Origin: Pseudohalocynthiibacter aestuariivivens
Lineage (GTDB): Bacteria > Pseudomonadota > Alphaproteobacteria > Rhodobacterales > Rhodobacteraceae
Reading direction: 5' to 3'
NCBI RefSeq assembly: GCF_018457175.1
Contig: NZ_JAGFNU010000005.1
Span: forward strand, 124,001 to 188,000
Length of the DNA stretch: 64,000 bases
This document shows positions 18,513-26,717 of this stretch, in pieces. A program made the translations under genes and the position numbers. Numbering within the stretch: the stretch's first letter is position 1; every line of letters starts with the position of its first letter. The notes below the pieces were generated by a model. It saw only the letters and a program-made list of their open reading frames with translations, made no database searches and was not told the origin of the DNA.

Positions 18513-19472
18513 CTAAAGCTTGTTCGGCAAAGCCTTACCATCAAAAAACGCAAAAAGATTTTCAACCGCCATCATCCCCATGGCGGTTCTGACCTCTAGT
18601 GCCGCGGTACCAAGATGCGGCAACAGCGTTACGTTTTCGAGGGTCCTCAGGGCCTCTGGCACCTCTGGCTCATTCTCGTAAACATCCAGCCCGGCCCCAG
18701 CGATTTGCCCGGATTGCAACGCATCAATCAGCGCGGCTTCCTCAACAATGTCACCGCGTGCAATGTTTATAAGATGGGACGTTTCACGCATCGCAGACAG
18801 TGCTTCTGCGTTGATTAAGTAACGGGTTGCTGGGCTGCCTGGTACAGCGATCACAACGATATCCGCTGTCGACATAACCTCTGACAGGCTGTTCAGTTGT
18901 CTTGCAGGTACGCCTGCATCTTCAACTGGAGAGCGGTTCAAAAACACGACCTCCATTCCGAAACCATGGTGGGCGCGATGCGCAATCGCCTTGCCAATAC
19001 GTCCCATTCCAACAATGCCGACGACTTTGCCTGACATGTGCAAACCCAGCATCTGGGTCGGGTGCCAGCCGTGCCAGTTCCTCGCACGCAGCATCCGTTC
19101 ACCTTCGCTTGCACGGCGTGCGCTCATCAGCATAAGCGTAAGCGCGATGTCAGCTGTTGCATCAGTCACCGCACCCGGTGTGTTGCTGACCAGAATACCC
19201 GCCGCGGTCGCAGCACTGACATTGATGTGGTTGTAGCCAACTCCGAAATTCGCGAGCACATGACAGCGCGGTTCGGGAACGGCGGCGAAAACCTCGGCGG
19301 TGAATGGGTCGCCCAGCGTTGGTAAGATGCCGTCATAGGCGGCAAGCGCTACCTTCAGTTCGTCCTCGGTCATTGGCTGGGTATTGTCGCGCAGAACGAC
19401 ATCAAACCGGGCCTCGGCAGCAGCAAGCACCGTATCTGGTAGCCGTCGCGTAATCAGAATCTTTTCACTCAA
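18513..19472 (-). CDS. D-2-hydroxyacid dehydrogenase (glyoxylate/hydroxypyruvate reductase-like)
   Basis: 319 residues of the D-isomer 2-hydroxyacid dehydrogenase family. The NAD(P) site is VGIVGMGRIGKAIAHRA, followed by LINIARGDIVEEAALIDALQSGQIAGAGLDVYENEP and the catalytic His in LLPHLGTA. The probable reaction reduces glyoxylate or hydroxypyruvate; the exact substrate cannot be read. It starts with TTG (19472), which overlaps the csaA TGA in a TTGA, so translation is probably coupled. It is last of the YbjN-proC-csaA run. Confidence 0.85.
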   Translation of the reverse strand: MSEKILITRRLPDTVLAAAEARFDVVLRDNTQPMTEDELKVALAAYDGILPTLGDPFTAEVFAAVPEPRCHVLANFGVGYNHINVSAATAAGILVSNTPGAVTDATADIALTLMLMSARRASEGERMLRARNWHGWHPTQMLGLHMSGKVVGIVGMGRIGKAIAHRAHHGFGMEVVFLNRSPVEDAGVPARQLNSLSEVMSTADIVVIAVPGSPATRYLINAEALSAMRETSHLINIARGDIVEEAALIDALQSGQIAGAGLDVYENEPEVPEALRTLENVTLLPHLGTAALEVRTAMGMMAVENLFAFFDGKALPNKL

Positions 19473-19807
19473 TGCATTCGCCCTCCCTCAGGCACAGTTT
19501 GGTCAGGTGTTAGCAGAACGATCTCGCCCGCTTCGTCCGGCAGGCCAAGCACCAGAACTTCGGACATGAAACGTCCGATCTGACGGGGCGGAAAGTTCAC
19601 AACTGCCATCACCTGTTTTCCAATCAATTCCTCGGGAGTGTAATGCGCCGTAATTTGCGCGGAACTTTTCTTTACGCCTATCTGCTCACCAAAATCGACC
19701 CATAGCTTGATCGCTGGCTTTCGCGCCTCCGGATAAGGCTCAGCGCGCGTAACGCGGCCAACCCGGATATCGACTTTCAGGAAATCGTCAAAACTTAATT
19801 CACTCAT
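19469..19807 (-). CDS. csaA: CsaA-type tRNA-binding-domain protein
   Basis: 112 residues made of one OB-fold tRNA-binding domain (DFLKVDIRVGRVTRAEPYPEARKPAIKLWVDFG; later PPRQIGRFMSEVLVLG). CsaA is described as a dimeric export-related chaperone with weak tRNA affinity. It overlaps proC by 4 bp (ATGA) and the downstream dehydrogenase by 4 bp, so the three genes are probably co-translated. Confidence 0.88.
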   Translation of the reverse strand: MSELSFDDFLKVDIRVGRVTRAEPYPEARKPAIKLWVDFGEQIGVKKSSAQITAHYTPEELIGKQVMAVVNFPPRQIGRFMSEVLVLGLPDEAGEIVLLTPDQTVPEGGRMH

Positions 19808-20625
19808 GCACCCAGTTCCCTTGAACGGTCGGCAGCGGCTTTCACTGCCTTTCTTAGCAACGCAGGAAACCCTGTATCGGGATTCATCAATACTTCAAGC
19901 GCAGCGGCGGTTGTCCCGGCAGGGCTGGTTACATTTACCCGCAATTGGGCGGGGTCTTCGGGTGCGTCTTCTGCCAACTGCCCTGCCCCACCAACCGTTG
20001 CTTTCGCCAGTGCCATCGCAAGGTCAGTTGGTAATCCTTCAGCCTCTCCTGCGGCAGCAAGCGTTTCAATCAGGTGAAAAACATAAGCCGGGCCGGATCC
20101 GGAAACAGCAGTAACAGCATCCATCTGCGTTTCGTTTTCGAGGCGCAGAGTCTGGCCTACCGCAGACAACAGAGTTTCGGCCAAAACGATATCTGCTTCG
20201 TCCGTTTTGTCATTTCCGATAAGTGCTGTAATTCCACGCCCAATTGCCGCAGGCGTATTGGGCATCGCTCGAATAACGGGTGTCTCTGAACCAAGCGTTT
20301 CTTCGTAAAAGGAAATTGGTGTACCAGCAGCAACTGACAGAAAAATCGTGGTGCCGTTGCCCAATGCTAAGAGGGTTGGCAATGCCTCTGCCATCATTTG
20401 CGGTTTTACAGCGACGAGAACGATTGCTGGGTCTAACGGTAAAATTTCGTTCAGATGAAGGCCCGTTCCAGCCAATTCCTTCAACCAGTTTGACGGATAC
20501 GGGTCGTTCACCCAAACGGAATTGGCAGGCAAGCCTTCGCTCAGCCAGCCCTGAAGCATTGCAGAGCCCATTTTCCCGCAGCCGAGCAATACCAGACCCC
20601 GGCGCGCAATATCGCTTGATTTCAT
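19804..20625 (-). CDS. proC: pyrroline-5-carboxylate reductase
   Basis: 273 residues with an N-terminal NADP fold (LVLLGCGKMGSAMLQGWL) and a C-terminal helical domain carrying AVSGSGPAYVFHLIE and NVTSPAGTTAAALE. It catalyses the last step of proline synthesis. A GAGGGTGAA site precedes ATG 20625. It sits between YbjN and csaA. Confidence 0.95.
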   Translation of the reverse strand: MKSSDIARRGLVLLGCGKMGSAMLQGWLSEGLPANSVWVNDPYPSNWLKELAGTGLHLNEILPLDPAIVLVAVKPQMMAEALPTLLALGNGTTIFLSVAAGTPISFYEETLGSETPVIRAMPNTPAAIGRGITALIGNDKTDEADIVLAETLLSAVGQTLRLENETQMDAVTAVSGSGPAYVFHLIETLAAAGEAEGLPTDLAMALAKATVGGAGQLAEDAPEDPAQLRVNVTSPAGTTAAALEVLMNPDTGFPALLRKAVKAAADRSRELGA

Positions 20626-20659
20626 TTCACCCTCTCAAACCCCAAAAGCTGGGATCAGA

Positions 20660-21163
20660 TTAGGCTCGGCCGTAGGCCTCTGCAATGGCGACTTGCATGG
20701 CTTCTGCAGGTGTCCGGTCTCCCCATCCAACCAATTGGAACGCGGGATAGAAACGTTCAGCCGACGATACGGCACTGTTGATCATATTGGTGATCTGTTC
20801 GTGACCAGCGGATTGCCCCCCGGAAAGAACCAGACCATACCGGTAAACCATCAGACGCTGGTCGTGCCAATACGTGAAAGCGCCAGCCCAACACCTGTCA
20901 TTGATGATGTTCAGTATTTCAAACAGTTCTGGCAGACGGTGTTCTGGCGGTTCCATCTCGAACGTGCAAATCAGGCGTAGTGTTTCATCATAGCCTGACC
21001 AGGCCAGCGTAATGGAATAGGTGCGCCACTGACCTTCAACCGCCATCGCGATCTGATCATCCGCGACACGGTCAAAATCCCACTCGTGGTGTTCTGCTAG
21101 GTTTTCAACGATGTCGATCGGGTGTAGGTCTTCGGTCTCATAATACTGCTCTGTAAGTGACAT
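20660..21163 (-). CDS. YbjN domain-containing protein
   Basis: 167 residues of the YbjN family: an N-terminal HPIDIVENLAEHHEWDFDRV helix-strand, then WRTYSITLAWSGYDETLRLICTFEMEPPEHRLPELFEILN. YbjN folds resemble type III secretion chaperones. E. coli YbjN affects stress and motility, but no biochemical role is known. It is transcribed toward proC with a 34-bp gap, from a promoter region that holds two DnaA-box-like sites. Confidence 0.82.
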   Translation of the reverse strand: MSLTEQYYETEDLHPIDIVENLAEHHEWDFDRVADDQIAMAVEGQWRTYSITLAWSGYDETLRLICTFEMEPPEHRLPELFEILNIINDRCWAGAFTYWHDQRLMVYRYGLVLSGGQSAGHEQITNMINSAVSSAERFYPAFQLVGWGDRTPAEAMQVAIAEAYGRA

Positions 21164-21230
21164 TGCCCGGCCTCTCTTGCTCTTTTTGCCTCATGTGGGT
21201 GGCAGCCCACAAGAAACTGGGTGTCTACAC

Positions 21231-21259
21231 AAGGATGAGCAGATGTTACCGTCATCCTT
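21231..21259. repeat. inverted repeat upstream of the YbjN gene
   Basis: Perfect 8-bp arms AAGGATGA (21231-21238) and TCATCCTT (21252-21259) with a 13-nt loop. It lies in the YbjN leader, 68 bp before its start. It could be an operator or an mRNA hairpin. Confidence 0.5.
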
Positions 21260-21309
21260 ACCAGATATGGTGTACCGAGAGCGGAATCCTGTAAAGGTGT
21301 TTTTTTGGG

Positions 21310-21347
21310 TTATCCCCAGAGAACTTGTAAAAAGCGAGTTATCCACA
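21310..21347 (+). promoter_or_regulatory. pair of DnaA-box-like sites
   Basis: TTATCCCCA (21310-21318) and TTATCCACA (21339-21347), same orientation, 29 bp start to start. The second equals the consensus DnaA box. The surrounding 270 bp is relatively AT-rich toward 21360-21430. It may be a DnaA-regulated promoter or DnaA-titrating site; an origin is not supported by the neighbouring genes. Confidence 0.45.
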
Positions 21348-21435
21348 ACACGCAATTTCTCCCGTTAACAATGTGTTAACCAGAAAAAGCGCACCCAGAC
21401 AGGTGCCTATAACAAATAATATTACAATGACCGTG

Positions 21436-21693
21436 CTATTTGCCCTGATCGTCAAATTTGGCTTCCAGCGCAACAATACGCGCTTCTAGGGCATCATTTT
21501 CCTCGCGGGCCTTTTGGGCCATGGCGCGAACGGCATCAAATTCATCGCGGCTCACAAAGTCACGATCAGCCATCCAACGATCAACCAAGCTTTTCATCGC
21601 TGTTTCAGCTTCGTCCTTGGCGCCCTGAGCTACGCCCATCGCATTGGTCATAAGTTGCGAAATATCGTCGAATACTTTGTTGCGGCTTTGCAT
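21436..21693 (-). CDS. ubiK: accessory factor UbiK-family protein
   Basis: 85 residues from ATG 21693, which has GAGGACGTT upstream; the longer frame to 21717 lacks such a site. The sequence is nearly all helix: an amphipathic N-terminal segment (SRNKVFDDISQLMTNAMGVAQGAKDEAE) and a C-terminal coiled coil (NDALEARIVALEAKFDD), as in UbiK/YqiC. UbiK supports the ubiquinone-synthesis complex and binds membranes. It is divergent from lgt. Confidence 0.82.
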   Translation of the reverse strand: MQSRNKVFDDISQLMTNAMGVAQGAKDEAETAMKSLVDRWMADRDFVSRDEFDAVRAMAQKAREENDALEARIVALEAKFDDQGK

Positions 21694-21800
21694 AACGTCC
21701 TCGGGTCTGGTTTTCATGGCCTCATTCGAAACCTATATGGGGCGATAAAGGTGAAATCGCAAGGTTGACTTCGCCGCACCACGACAGGCAGGAAGTGACT

Positions 21801-22685
21801 ATGAATGCGATTATACCCTTTCCCGACATCGGGCCCGACATTTTTACAATAAATCTGGGTGACTATGCCTTTTCGCTACGCTGGTATGCGATGGCCTATA
21901 TTGTCGGCATCGTTATCGGCTGGCGCATCGCGCTCAGGGCAATACGTACGCCTCGTTTGTGGCCCGCATCAGTACCGCCCATGACGGCGGAACAAATCGA
22001 AGAATTGCTGACTTGGGTCGTTCTGGGGATCGTGCTTGGGGGGCGTCTGGGTTTTGTTCTTTTCTATCAACCCGGCTACTACCTGAGCAACCCAGTAGAG
22101 ATTTTGATGGTCTGGCAGGGCGGTATGTCATTTCACGGCGGCATGCTGGGTGTTGCGTTGGCCGGGTTCTTATTTTGCCGGCGAAATATGCTGCCAAAAC
22201 TGAGTGTTGCGGACACGATGGCCCTTGCCACGGCACCGGGATTATTTCTGGGTCGCATTGCAAATTTCATCAATGCTGAACTTTGGGGGCGTCCAACTGA
22301 CCTGCCCTGGGGGGTCGCATTCCCAGGCGACGCAGCGCAGAATTGCCCGGATGTCATGGCCCTTTGCGCGCGGCACCCCTCGCAGCTTTATGAAGCCGGG
22401 CTTGAAGGATTGTTGCTCGGCGGATTGCTGCTTTACCTTGCGTGGGGTCGTGAGTGGCTCCGGACCCCCGGTCAGATTACGGGCATGTTTTTCGTCGTCT
22501 ACGGAGTTTCGCGTTTCATCGTTGAATTCTTCCGTCAGGCTGATGCGCAATTCATAACGCCAGACAACCCTATGGGATACATCCTGCAAATCGGATCCGG
22601 TGGAATGTCCATGGGCCAACTTCTTTCATTTCCGATGATCCTGTTTGGGCTGGCCATGATCAGGTTTGCCAGAACGCGTTCATGA
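21801..22685 (+). CDS. lgt: prolipoprotein diacylglyceryl transferase
   Basis: 294 residues from ATG 21801 (AGGAAG upstream). It is a multi-pass inner-membrane protein with the Lgt signatures [34 protein letters not shown] and [12 protein letters not shown]. It transfers diacylglycerol from phosphatidylglycerol to the lipobox Cys of prolipoproteins, the first step of lipoprotein maturation. The stop overlaps the next gene by 4 bp (ATGA). This lgt-midA-pgeF order forms one operon. Confidence 0.96.
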   Translation: MNAIIPFPDIGPDIFTINLGDYAFSLRWYAMAYIVGIVIGWRIALRAIRTPRLWPASVPPMTAEQIEELLTWVVLGIVLGGRLGFVLFYQPGYYLSNPVEILMVWQGGMSFHGGMLGVALAGFLFCRRNMLPKLSVADTMALATAPGLFLGRIANFINAELWGRPTDLPWGVAFPGDAAQNCPDVMALCARHPSQLYEAGLEGLLLGGLLLYLAWGREWLRTPGQITGMFFVVYGVSRFIVEFFRQADAQFITPDNPMGYILQIGSGGMSMGQLLSFPMILFGLAMIRFARTRS

Positions 22686-23746
22686 CGCCGCTGATATCCC
22701 TTCTCATTGAACGGATCAGCCGAAACGGTCCGCTAACGATAGCGGAGTTTATGGCGGATTGCCTTTTGCATCCCGAGCACGGCTACTATGCAACCCGCGA
22801 CCCCTTTGGGGCACGCGGCGATTTCACGACTGCCCCTGAAATCAGTCAGATGTTTGGTGAGTTGCTTGGGCTTTGCCTGGCGCAAAGCTGGCTGGACCAG
22901 GGGGCCCCGACACCCTTTCTGCTTGCTGAAATAGGCCCCGGACGTGGAACCCTAATGGCTGATATTCTGCGTGTAACTCGCTCTGTTTCAGGGTTTCATG
23001 CCGCCGCAGAAATTCACCTGATCGAGGCGTCGTCCACATTACGTGAACGCCAACGAGAAACCTTGTCTGAACACAGGGTCGATTGGCACGACACGATATC
23101 TACGCTACCTGATGCTCCGCTCTTTCTGCTCGCAAATGAGTTTTTCGACGCGCTGCCAATCCGGCAGTTTATTCGTTCGGGAAATGGCTGGCGTGAACGC
23201 CGGGTTGGAATTGAGAAGGGGCAATTGGTGCTTGGTGCGGGCGAAGCAGTTCCAGTTCCGGGCTTAAACCACCGACTTTCTGATACAAAGGAAGGCGATC
23301 TTGTGGAGCATTGCGCGGCTGCCGCAGCAATCACATCAGAGATCGCAAGCCGCATCGCCGGAAACGGTGGGGCGGCACTGATTGTTGACTATGGCGATTG
23401 GCACTCGCTTGGCGATACGTTACAGGCACTGAAGAACCACGCAGTTGATCCGGTGCTCGCAAACCCGGGGGAAGCAGACCTCACCGCCCATGTGGATTTT
23501 GAGACCCTGGCGAATGCTGCGCAAGGCGCTTGTGTTACAAAGATAACAACGCAGGGTGTTCTTCTTGAAAGGCTTGGTATTACAGTACGCGCACAGACAA
23601 TCGCTAAAAATTTAACGGGTGACTCGCTTAAAAGCCATATTGCTGCACATAGGCGCTTGACGCACCCACAAGAAATGGGAACCCTTTTCAAGGCAATATC
23701 GATTTATCCAAAAGGTTGCAAACCACCACCCGGATTTGACTTATGA
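22682..23746 (+). CDS. MidA/NDUFAF7-family SAM-dependent methyltransferase
   Basis: 354 residues of the COG1565 family. Features are [31 protein letters not shown] at the N-terminus, then the SAM site [18 protein letters not shown] and [14 protein letters not shown]. The mitochondrial homologue NDUFAF7 methylates an Arg of complex I; the bacterial substrate is less clear. It overlaps lgt and pgeF by 4 bp each, so translation is coupled. Confidence 0.88.
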   Translation: MTPLISLLIERISRNGPLTIAEFMADCLLHPEHGYYATRDPFGARGDFTTAPEISQMFGELLGLCLAQSWLDQGAPTPFLLAEIGPGRGTLMADILRVTRSVSGFHAAAEIHLIEASSTLRERQRETLSEHRVDWHDTISTLPDAPLFLLANEFFDALPIRQFIRSGNGWRERRVGIEKGQLVLGAGEAVPVPGLNHRLSDTKEGDLVEHCAAAAAITSEIASRIAGNGGAALIVDYGDWHSLGDTLQALKNHAVDPVLANPGEADLTAHVDFETLANAAQGACVTKITTQGVLLERLGITVRAQTIAKNLTGDSLKSHIAAHRRLTHPQEMGTLFKAISIYPKGCKPPPGFDL

Positions 23747-24501
23747 CTCTTGAAATCCTGACCAGTGACACACTGACCCCACTTCGCCATGGCTTCTTTA
23801 CACGAAGAGGTGGAACATCATCTGGTGTGTTCGACGGATTGAACTGCGGATATGGTTCATCAGATCAGTCTAATTGCGTTACGATCAACCGGCATCGCGT
23901 CGCAAGCGCGATGGATGTCGAGCCTGACCTGTTGATCAACTTTCATCAGGTACATTCTTCGGACGTGATCAAGGTCAACGGCCCGCGGAGTGGCACGCCA
24001 CCAAAAGCAGATGCCGCTGTCACGGCGACTCCGGGTATAGCACTTTCTGTGTTGACCGCTGACTGCCAGCCCGTCTTGTTTGCCGATCATGACGCGCAAG
24101 TTATTGGAGCGGCGCATGCGGGGTGGAAAGGTGCGTTAAATGGCGTGCTCGAGGCCACGATTGACGCAATGGAAGAACTTGGCGCATCGAGAAACAATAT
24201 AAACGCGGTCATCGGCCCGACAATAAGTCAGCGTTCCTACGAAGTTGGCCCTGAATTTTTTGAAATGTTTATGTCAGAAGATCCCGAGCATAGCCGGTTC
24301 TTTGCAGGAGGAAACGGTGACCGGATGCAGTTTGATTTACCGTCTTTCGGTTTGCATCGGTTGCGAGATGCAGGCGTCGGAACAGCCGAATGGACCGGCC
24401 ATTGCACATACGCTGATTCCTCGAGATTTTTTTCATATCGTCGTTCAGTTCACGCGAACCAAGCAGATTATGGTCGCCTGATTTCTTCAATCCGCCTGTG
24501 A
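23743..24501 (+). CDS. pgeF: peptidoglycan editing factor / YfiH-type multicopper-like protein
   Basis: 252 residues of the YfiH/PgeF (laccase-domain) family. The metal ligand set is visible: His71 in NFHQVHSSDV, Cys108 in TADCQPVLF and His125 in GAAHAGWKG. Family members are described both as purine nucleoside phosphorylase/adenosine deaminases and as factors that remove mis-incorporated residues from peptidoglycan precursors. It is the third gene of the lgt operon, ATGA overlap with the methyltransferase. Confidence 0.9.
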   Translation: MTLEILTSDTLTPLRHGFFTRRGGTSSGVFDGLNCGYGSSDQSNCVTINRHRVASAMDVEPDLLINFHQVHSSDVIKVNGPRSGTPPKADAAVTATPGIALSVLTADCQPVLFADHDAQVIGAAHAGWKGALNGVLEATIDAMEELGASRNNINAVIGPTISQRSYEVGPEFFEMFMSEDPEHSRFFAGGNGDRMQFDLPSFGLHRLRDAGVGTAEWTGHCTYADSSRFFSYRRSVHANQADYGRLISSIRL

Positions 24502-24803
24502 TATTCGACCGGGCCGAATTGGCGGTGGTAGAGTGGATCAGCGCCATATTTTGGCCCCATTAACGAGAACAATCCACCTTTCTCATCTATAATTGTTGCG
24601 AATGAAGCGACAAAACGCAAGAAAAACAATATGATGCTGCCTGTGCTTGGTGACGCTTCATTTTCTTTAAACTCTTTCAAAGAATTGCTGATTTTGCCAA
24701 ACCCGCGCCGCATTGAGCGCTATTATAAGAGTCAGCAAGAAAACAAACCCTGCGGGGCAATTGATATGTGGCGCGTTTGATGGCGAGCTACGAGCGGGAG
24801 AAA
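24502..24803. other. 302-bp intergenic region with a distant inverted repeat
   Basis: No gene recognised. AATGAAGCG (24601-24609) and CGCTTCATT (24654-24662) are perfect 9-bp arms 44 nt apart, followed by TTTTCTTT. This could be a small RNA with its own terminator, or chance. A minus-strand frame at 24468-24713 was not accepted. Confidence 0.3.
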
Positions 24804-24956
24804 ATGATGCAGACTGAGAAACGTTGGTTAAAGTCGGTTTTGAAAGAAGCAACTGTCACCGAGGTGAAGATGCCCTGGGCACGTGGTGCACGCCGTGGCG
24901 AAATGATCGCCCGCAGACGCGCACTGTCTGAGCAAACAAAATCCGCCCGCGCTTAA
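24804..24956 (+). CDS. small basic conserved-looking protein
   Basis: 50 residues starting MMQTEKRWLKSVLKEA from ATG 24804, preceded by GGGAGAAA. The C-terminal half is strongly basic (ARGARRGEMIARRRA). Similar short basic proteins occur upstream of other genes in Rhodobacterales genomes as I recall them, with no known function. A hairpin follows the stop. The strong ribosome site and clean stop argue for a real gene. ATG 24807 is an alternative start. Confidence 0.6.
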   Translation: MMQTEKRWLKSVLKEATVTEVKMPWARGARRGEMIARRRALSEQTKSARA

Positions 24957-24981
24957 GCAAACACCTAATCGAGTTTTGAAC

Positions 24982-25004
24982 AGGCCGCCGCACTCCGGTG
25001 GCCT
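24982..25004 (+). terminator. hairpin terminator after the small basic gene
   Basis: AGGCC-G-CCG pairs with CGG-T-GGCCT around a short loop, followed by TT and C-interrupted T bases. It is 25 bp after the stop. The remaining spacer to 25237 holds a duplicated AATGTGGCGG and a TTGACA near 25142, a possible -35 box for the next gene. Confidence 0.6.
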
Positions 25005-25237
25005 TTCTGATTCGTGAATTGTTAACCATTTTTGCCCGGGCAAATGTGGCGGGAATGTGGCGGATTGTTCAGGGATGGGGAAACAGTCCATGAAGAAAAA
25101 ACCGCATTAGCTGCACTTCCGGATCAAAGATTCACCTTTCATTGACATTCATTCTGTTCTGCCATCATCGTTTACGCCTATTCTGTGTATTTCGGTGGGG
25201 GCCGATACAGATGTGAGACTGCCGAAAGGAAGGCCAC

Positions 25238-26032
25238 ATGCCTATGCCCCACCCAACCGCCGGAAGAATGGCGGAGCCACGCATCCCGCATGCGATATCG
25301 CAAATTGGCAAACGCAAAGAAGCGCCTCAACGTAGAAGTACCTTAATGATGCGCCGCTACCACGCAACATATCTGACAGAGACTGGTGATATTGAGACGC
25401 TAGAACAAGTTGCGCCTGCGCTTCCATTATTCGAAGATGCGTTCTGCGCTTTTGCACGCGGCACCCTTGTGACTACCGAATTCGGATCAACTGCTGTTGA
25501 AGATCTGATGCCGGGTGATCGCATTCAAACCGTTGATAACGGCATGCAGACATTGCTTTGGGTGGGCTCAATGTCGTTGATTCCGAACGCCAAGGGGCAA
25601 TCAAAGCGAATGACCCGGCTGACGCGTTTTTCGGCCGACAGTCTTGGATTTGGTCGCCCATCACCTGATCTTTTGCTTGGGCCCGCGGCGAATCTCTTTC
25701 AGAAAAACTCTCGTCTGCCCGAAGCTTGTGGATCAGACAAAGCTGTTCTGCCCGCCTCGGGGTTCACAGACGGTGAGTCGGTGATTTCAGTCTGCCCTGC
25801 AACACCCGTTCAGGTCTTTCACCTGGCGTTCAAAAACCACCAGATCATCCGGGTGAACGGTCTTGAATGTGAAAGCTACCATCCGGGTCTCACGGCAGAA
25901 ATGCGGCTCTCGGGCGACATGCTGCGCCTGTTCCTGAGCTTGTTCCCGCAGGTGAATTCTTTGGATGATTTTGGACCTGTCTCTTACCCAAGGCTGTCTC
26001 GGGAAGATATGGAACAGTTTCACGCGGCCTAG
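25238..26032 (+). CDS. Hint-domain protein
   Basis: 264 residues. A variable N-terminus of about 68 residues is followed by a Hedgehog/intein-type Hint domain: CAFARGTLVTTEFGSTAVEDLMPGDRIQTVDNGMQTLLWVG, then a segment ending VNGLECESYHPG. Such single-Hint proteins are frequent in Rhodobacterales. Many are exported or self-cleaving, but the role is not known. No signal peptide is seen here. Its TAG stop lies inside CTAG, which also ends the convergent lrp gene. Translation may start at an internal ATG (25349 or 25352). Confidence 0.75.
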   Translation: MPMPHPTAGRMAEPRIPHAISQIGKRKEAPQRRSTLMMRRYHATYLTETGDIETLEQVAPALPLFEDAFCAFARGTLVTTEFGSTAVEDLMPGDRIQTVDNGMQTLLWVGSMSLIPNAKGQSKRMTRLTRFSADSLGFGRPSPDLLLGPAANLFQKNSRLPEACGSDKAVLPASGFTDGESVISVCPATPVQVFHLAFKNHQIIRVNGLECESYHPGLTAEMRLSGDMLRLFLSLFPQVNSLDDFGPVSYPRLSREDMEQFHAA

Positions 26033-26529
26033 GCTGTTTGGGTCAGGCGTGCCTCTAGAATTTCGAAAGGCACGCCCGGCAAGTCCTTGGCACAGCGGAT
26101 CACCAGAGACGTTTTAACGCTTGCAACGTTGTCTGCTGCTGTAAGTTGTTCGGTCAAAAAACTCTGGAAGGTGGACAGGTCCGGAGCAACGCATTTGAGC
26201 ACGAAATCCACCTCTCCGTTCAACATATGGCATTCCCGCACAAGCGGCCATGCCCGGCAAAGTTTTTCGAAGGCTGAAAGATCCGCTTCTGCCTGGCTGA
26301 CCAGCCCAACCATCGCAAAAACCTGAACTTCAAAGCCCAGTTCGCGAGAATCAACATCTGCGTGGTATCCACGAATGAACCCTGATTCCTCAAGCGTTCT
26401 GACCCGGCGCAGGCACGGGGGTGCAGAAATGCCGACACGCTTGGCAAGCTCAACATTTGTCATGCGTCCATCCGCTTGCAACTCGGCAAGAATCTTTCGA
26501 TCAATCGGATCAAGTTTTGAGCCAGCCAT
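26029..26529 (-). CDS. Lrp/AsnC-family transcriptional regulator
   Basis: 166 residues from ATG 26529 (GAGGG upstream). It has an N-terminal HTH (DRKILAELQADGRMTNVELAKRVGISAPPCLRRVRTLEESGFI) and a C-terminal RAM ligand domain with VRECHMLNGEVDFVLK. It is divergent from trxB, and the promoter space contains a 21-bp-spaced direct repeat that fits Lrp-type binding. The effector amino acid is unknown. Its stop shares CTAG with the convergent Hint gene. Confidence 0.9.
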   Translation of the reverse strand: MAGSKLDPIDRKILAELQADGRMTNVELAKRVGISAPPCLRRVRTLEESGFIRGYHADVDSRELGFEVQVFAMVGLVSQAEADLSAFEKLCRAWPLVRECHMLNGEVDFVLKCVAPDLSTFQSFLTEQLTAADNVASVKTSLVIRCAKDLPGVPFEILEARLTQTA

Positions 26530-26574
26530 GATTTCCCTCTGGTTTTCCAAATTGTATGCGAGACGTATCCCTCA

Positions 26575-26603
26575 CGCAATTATATTTCAAGACTGCGCAA
26601 TTA
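26575..26603. promoter_or_regulatory. tandem CGCAATTA repeats in the lrp-trxB promoter region
   Basis: CGCAATTA occurs at 26575-26582 and 26596-26603, 21 bp apart (two helical turns), in AT-rich DNA between the divergent genes. Phased AT-rich sites suit Lrp/AsnC octamer binding. The regulator assignment is inferred. Confidence 0.45.
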
Positions 26604-26717
26604 AATTATTCCAACGCCAATTTTCAAGCGAATTAGACATAGCAGGTTTGCAAGGGGTTTTATCGCCCTCGCAGGGCGTCTATATCCAGCAAGAAACAGA
26701 TAGCAATGAGGCCCAAT

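Noticed and set aside
21164-21435. Chromosomal origin
   Set aside because: Only two DnaA boxes, no neighbouring origin-linked genes; listed as a regulatory candidate instead.
24468-24713. Minus-strand frame after pgeF
   Set aside because: Overlaps the pgeF end, no recognisable family, weak start.
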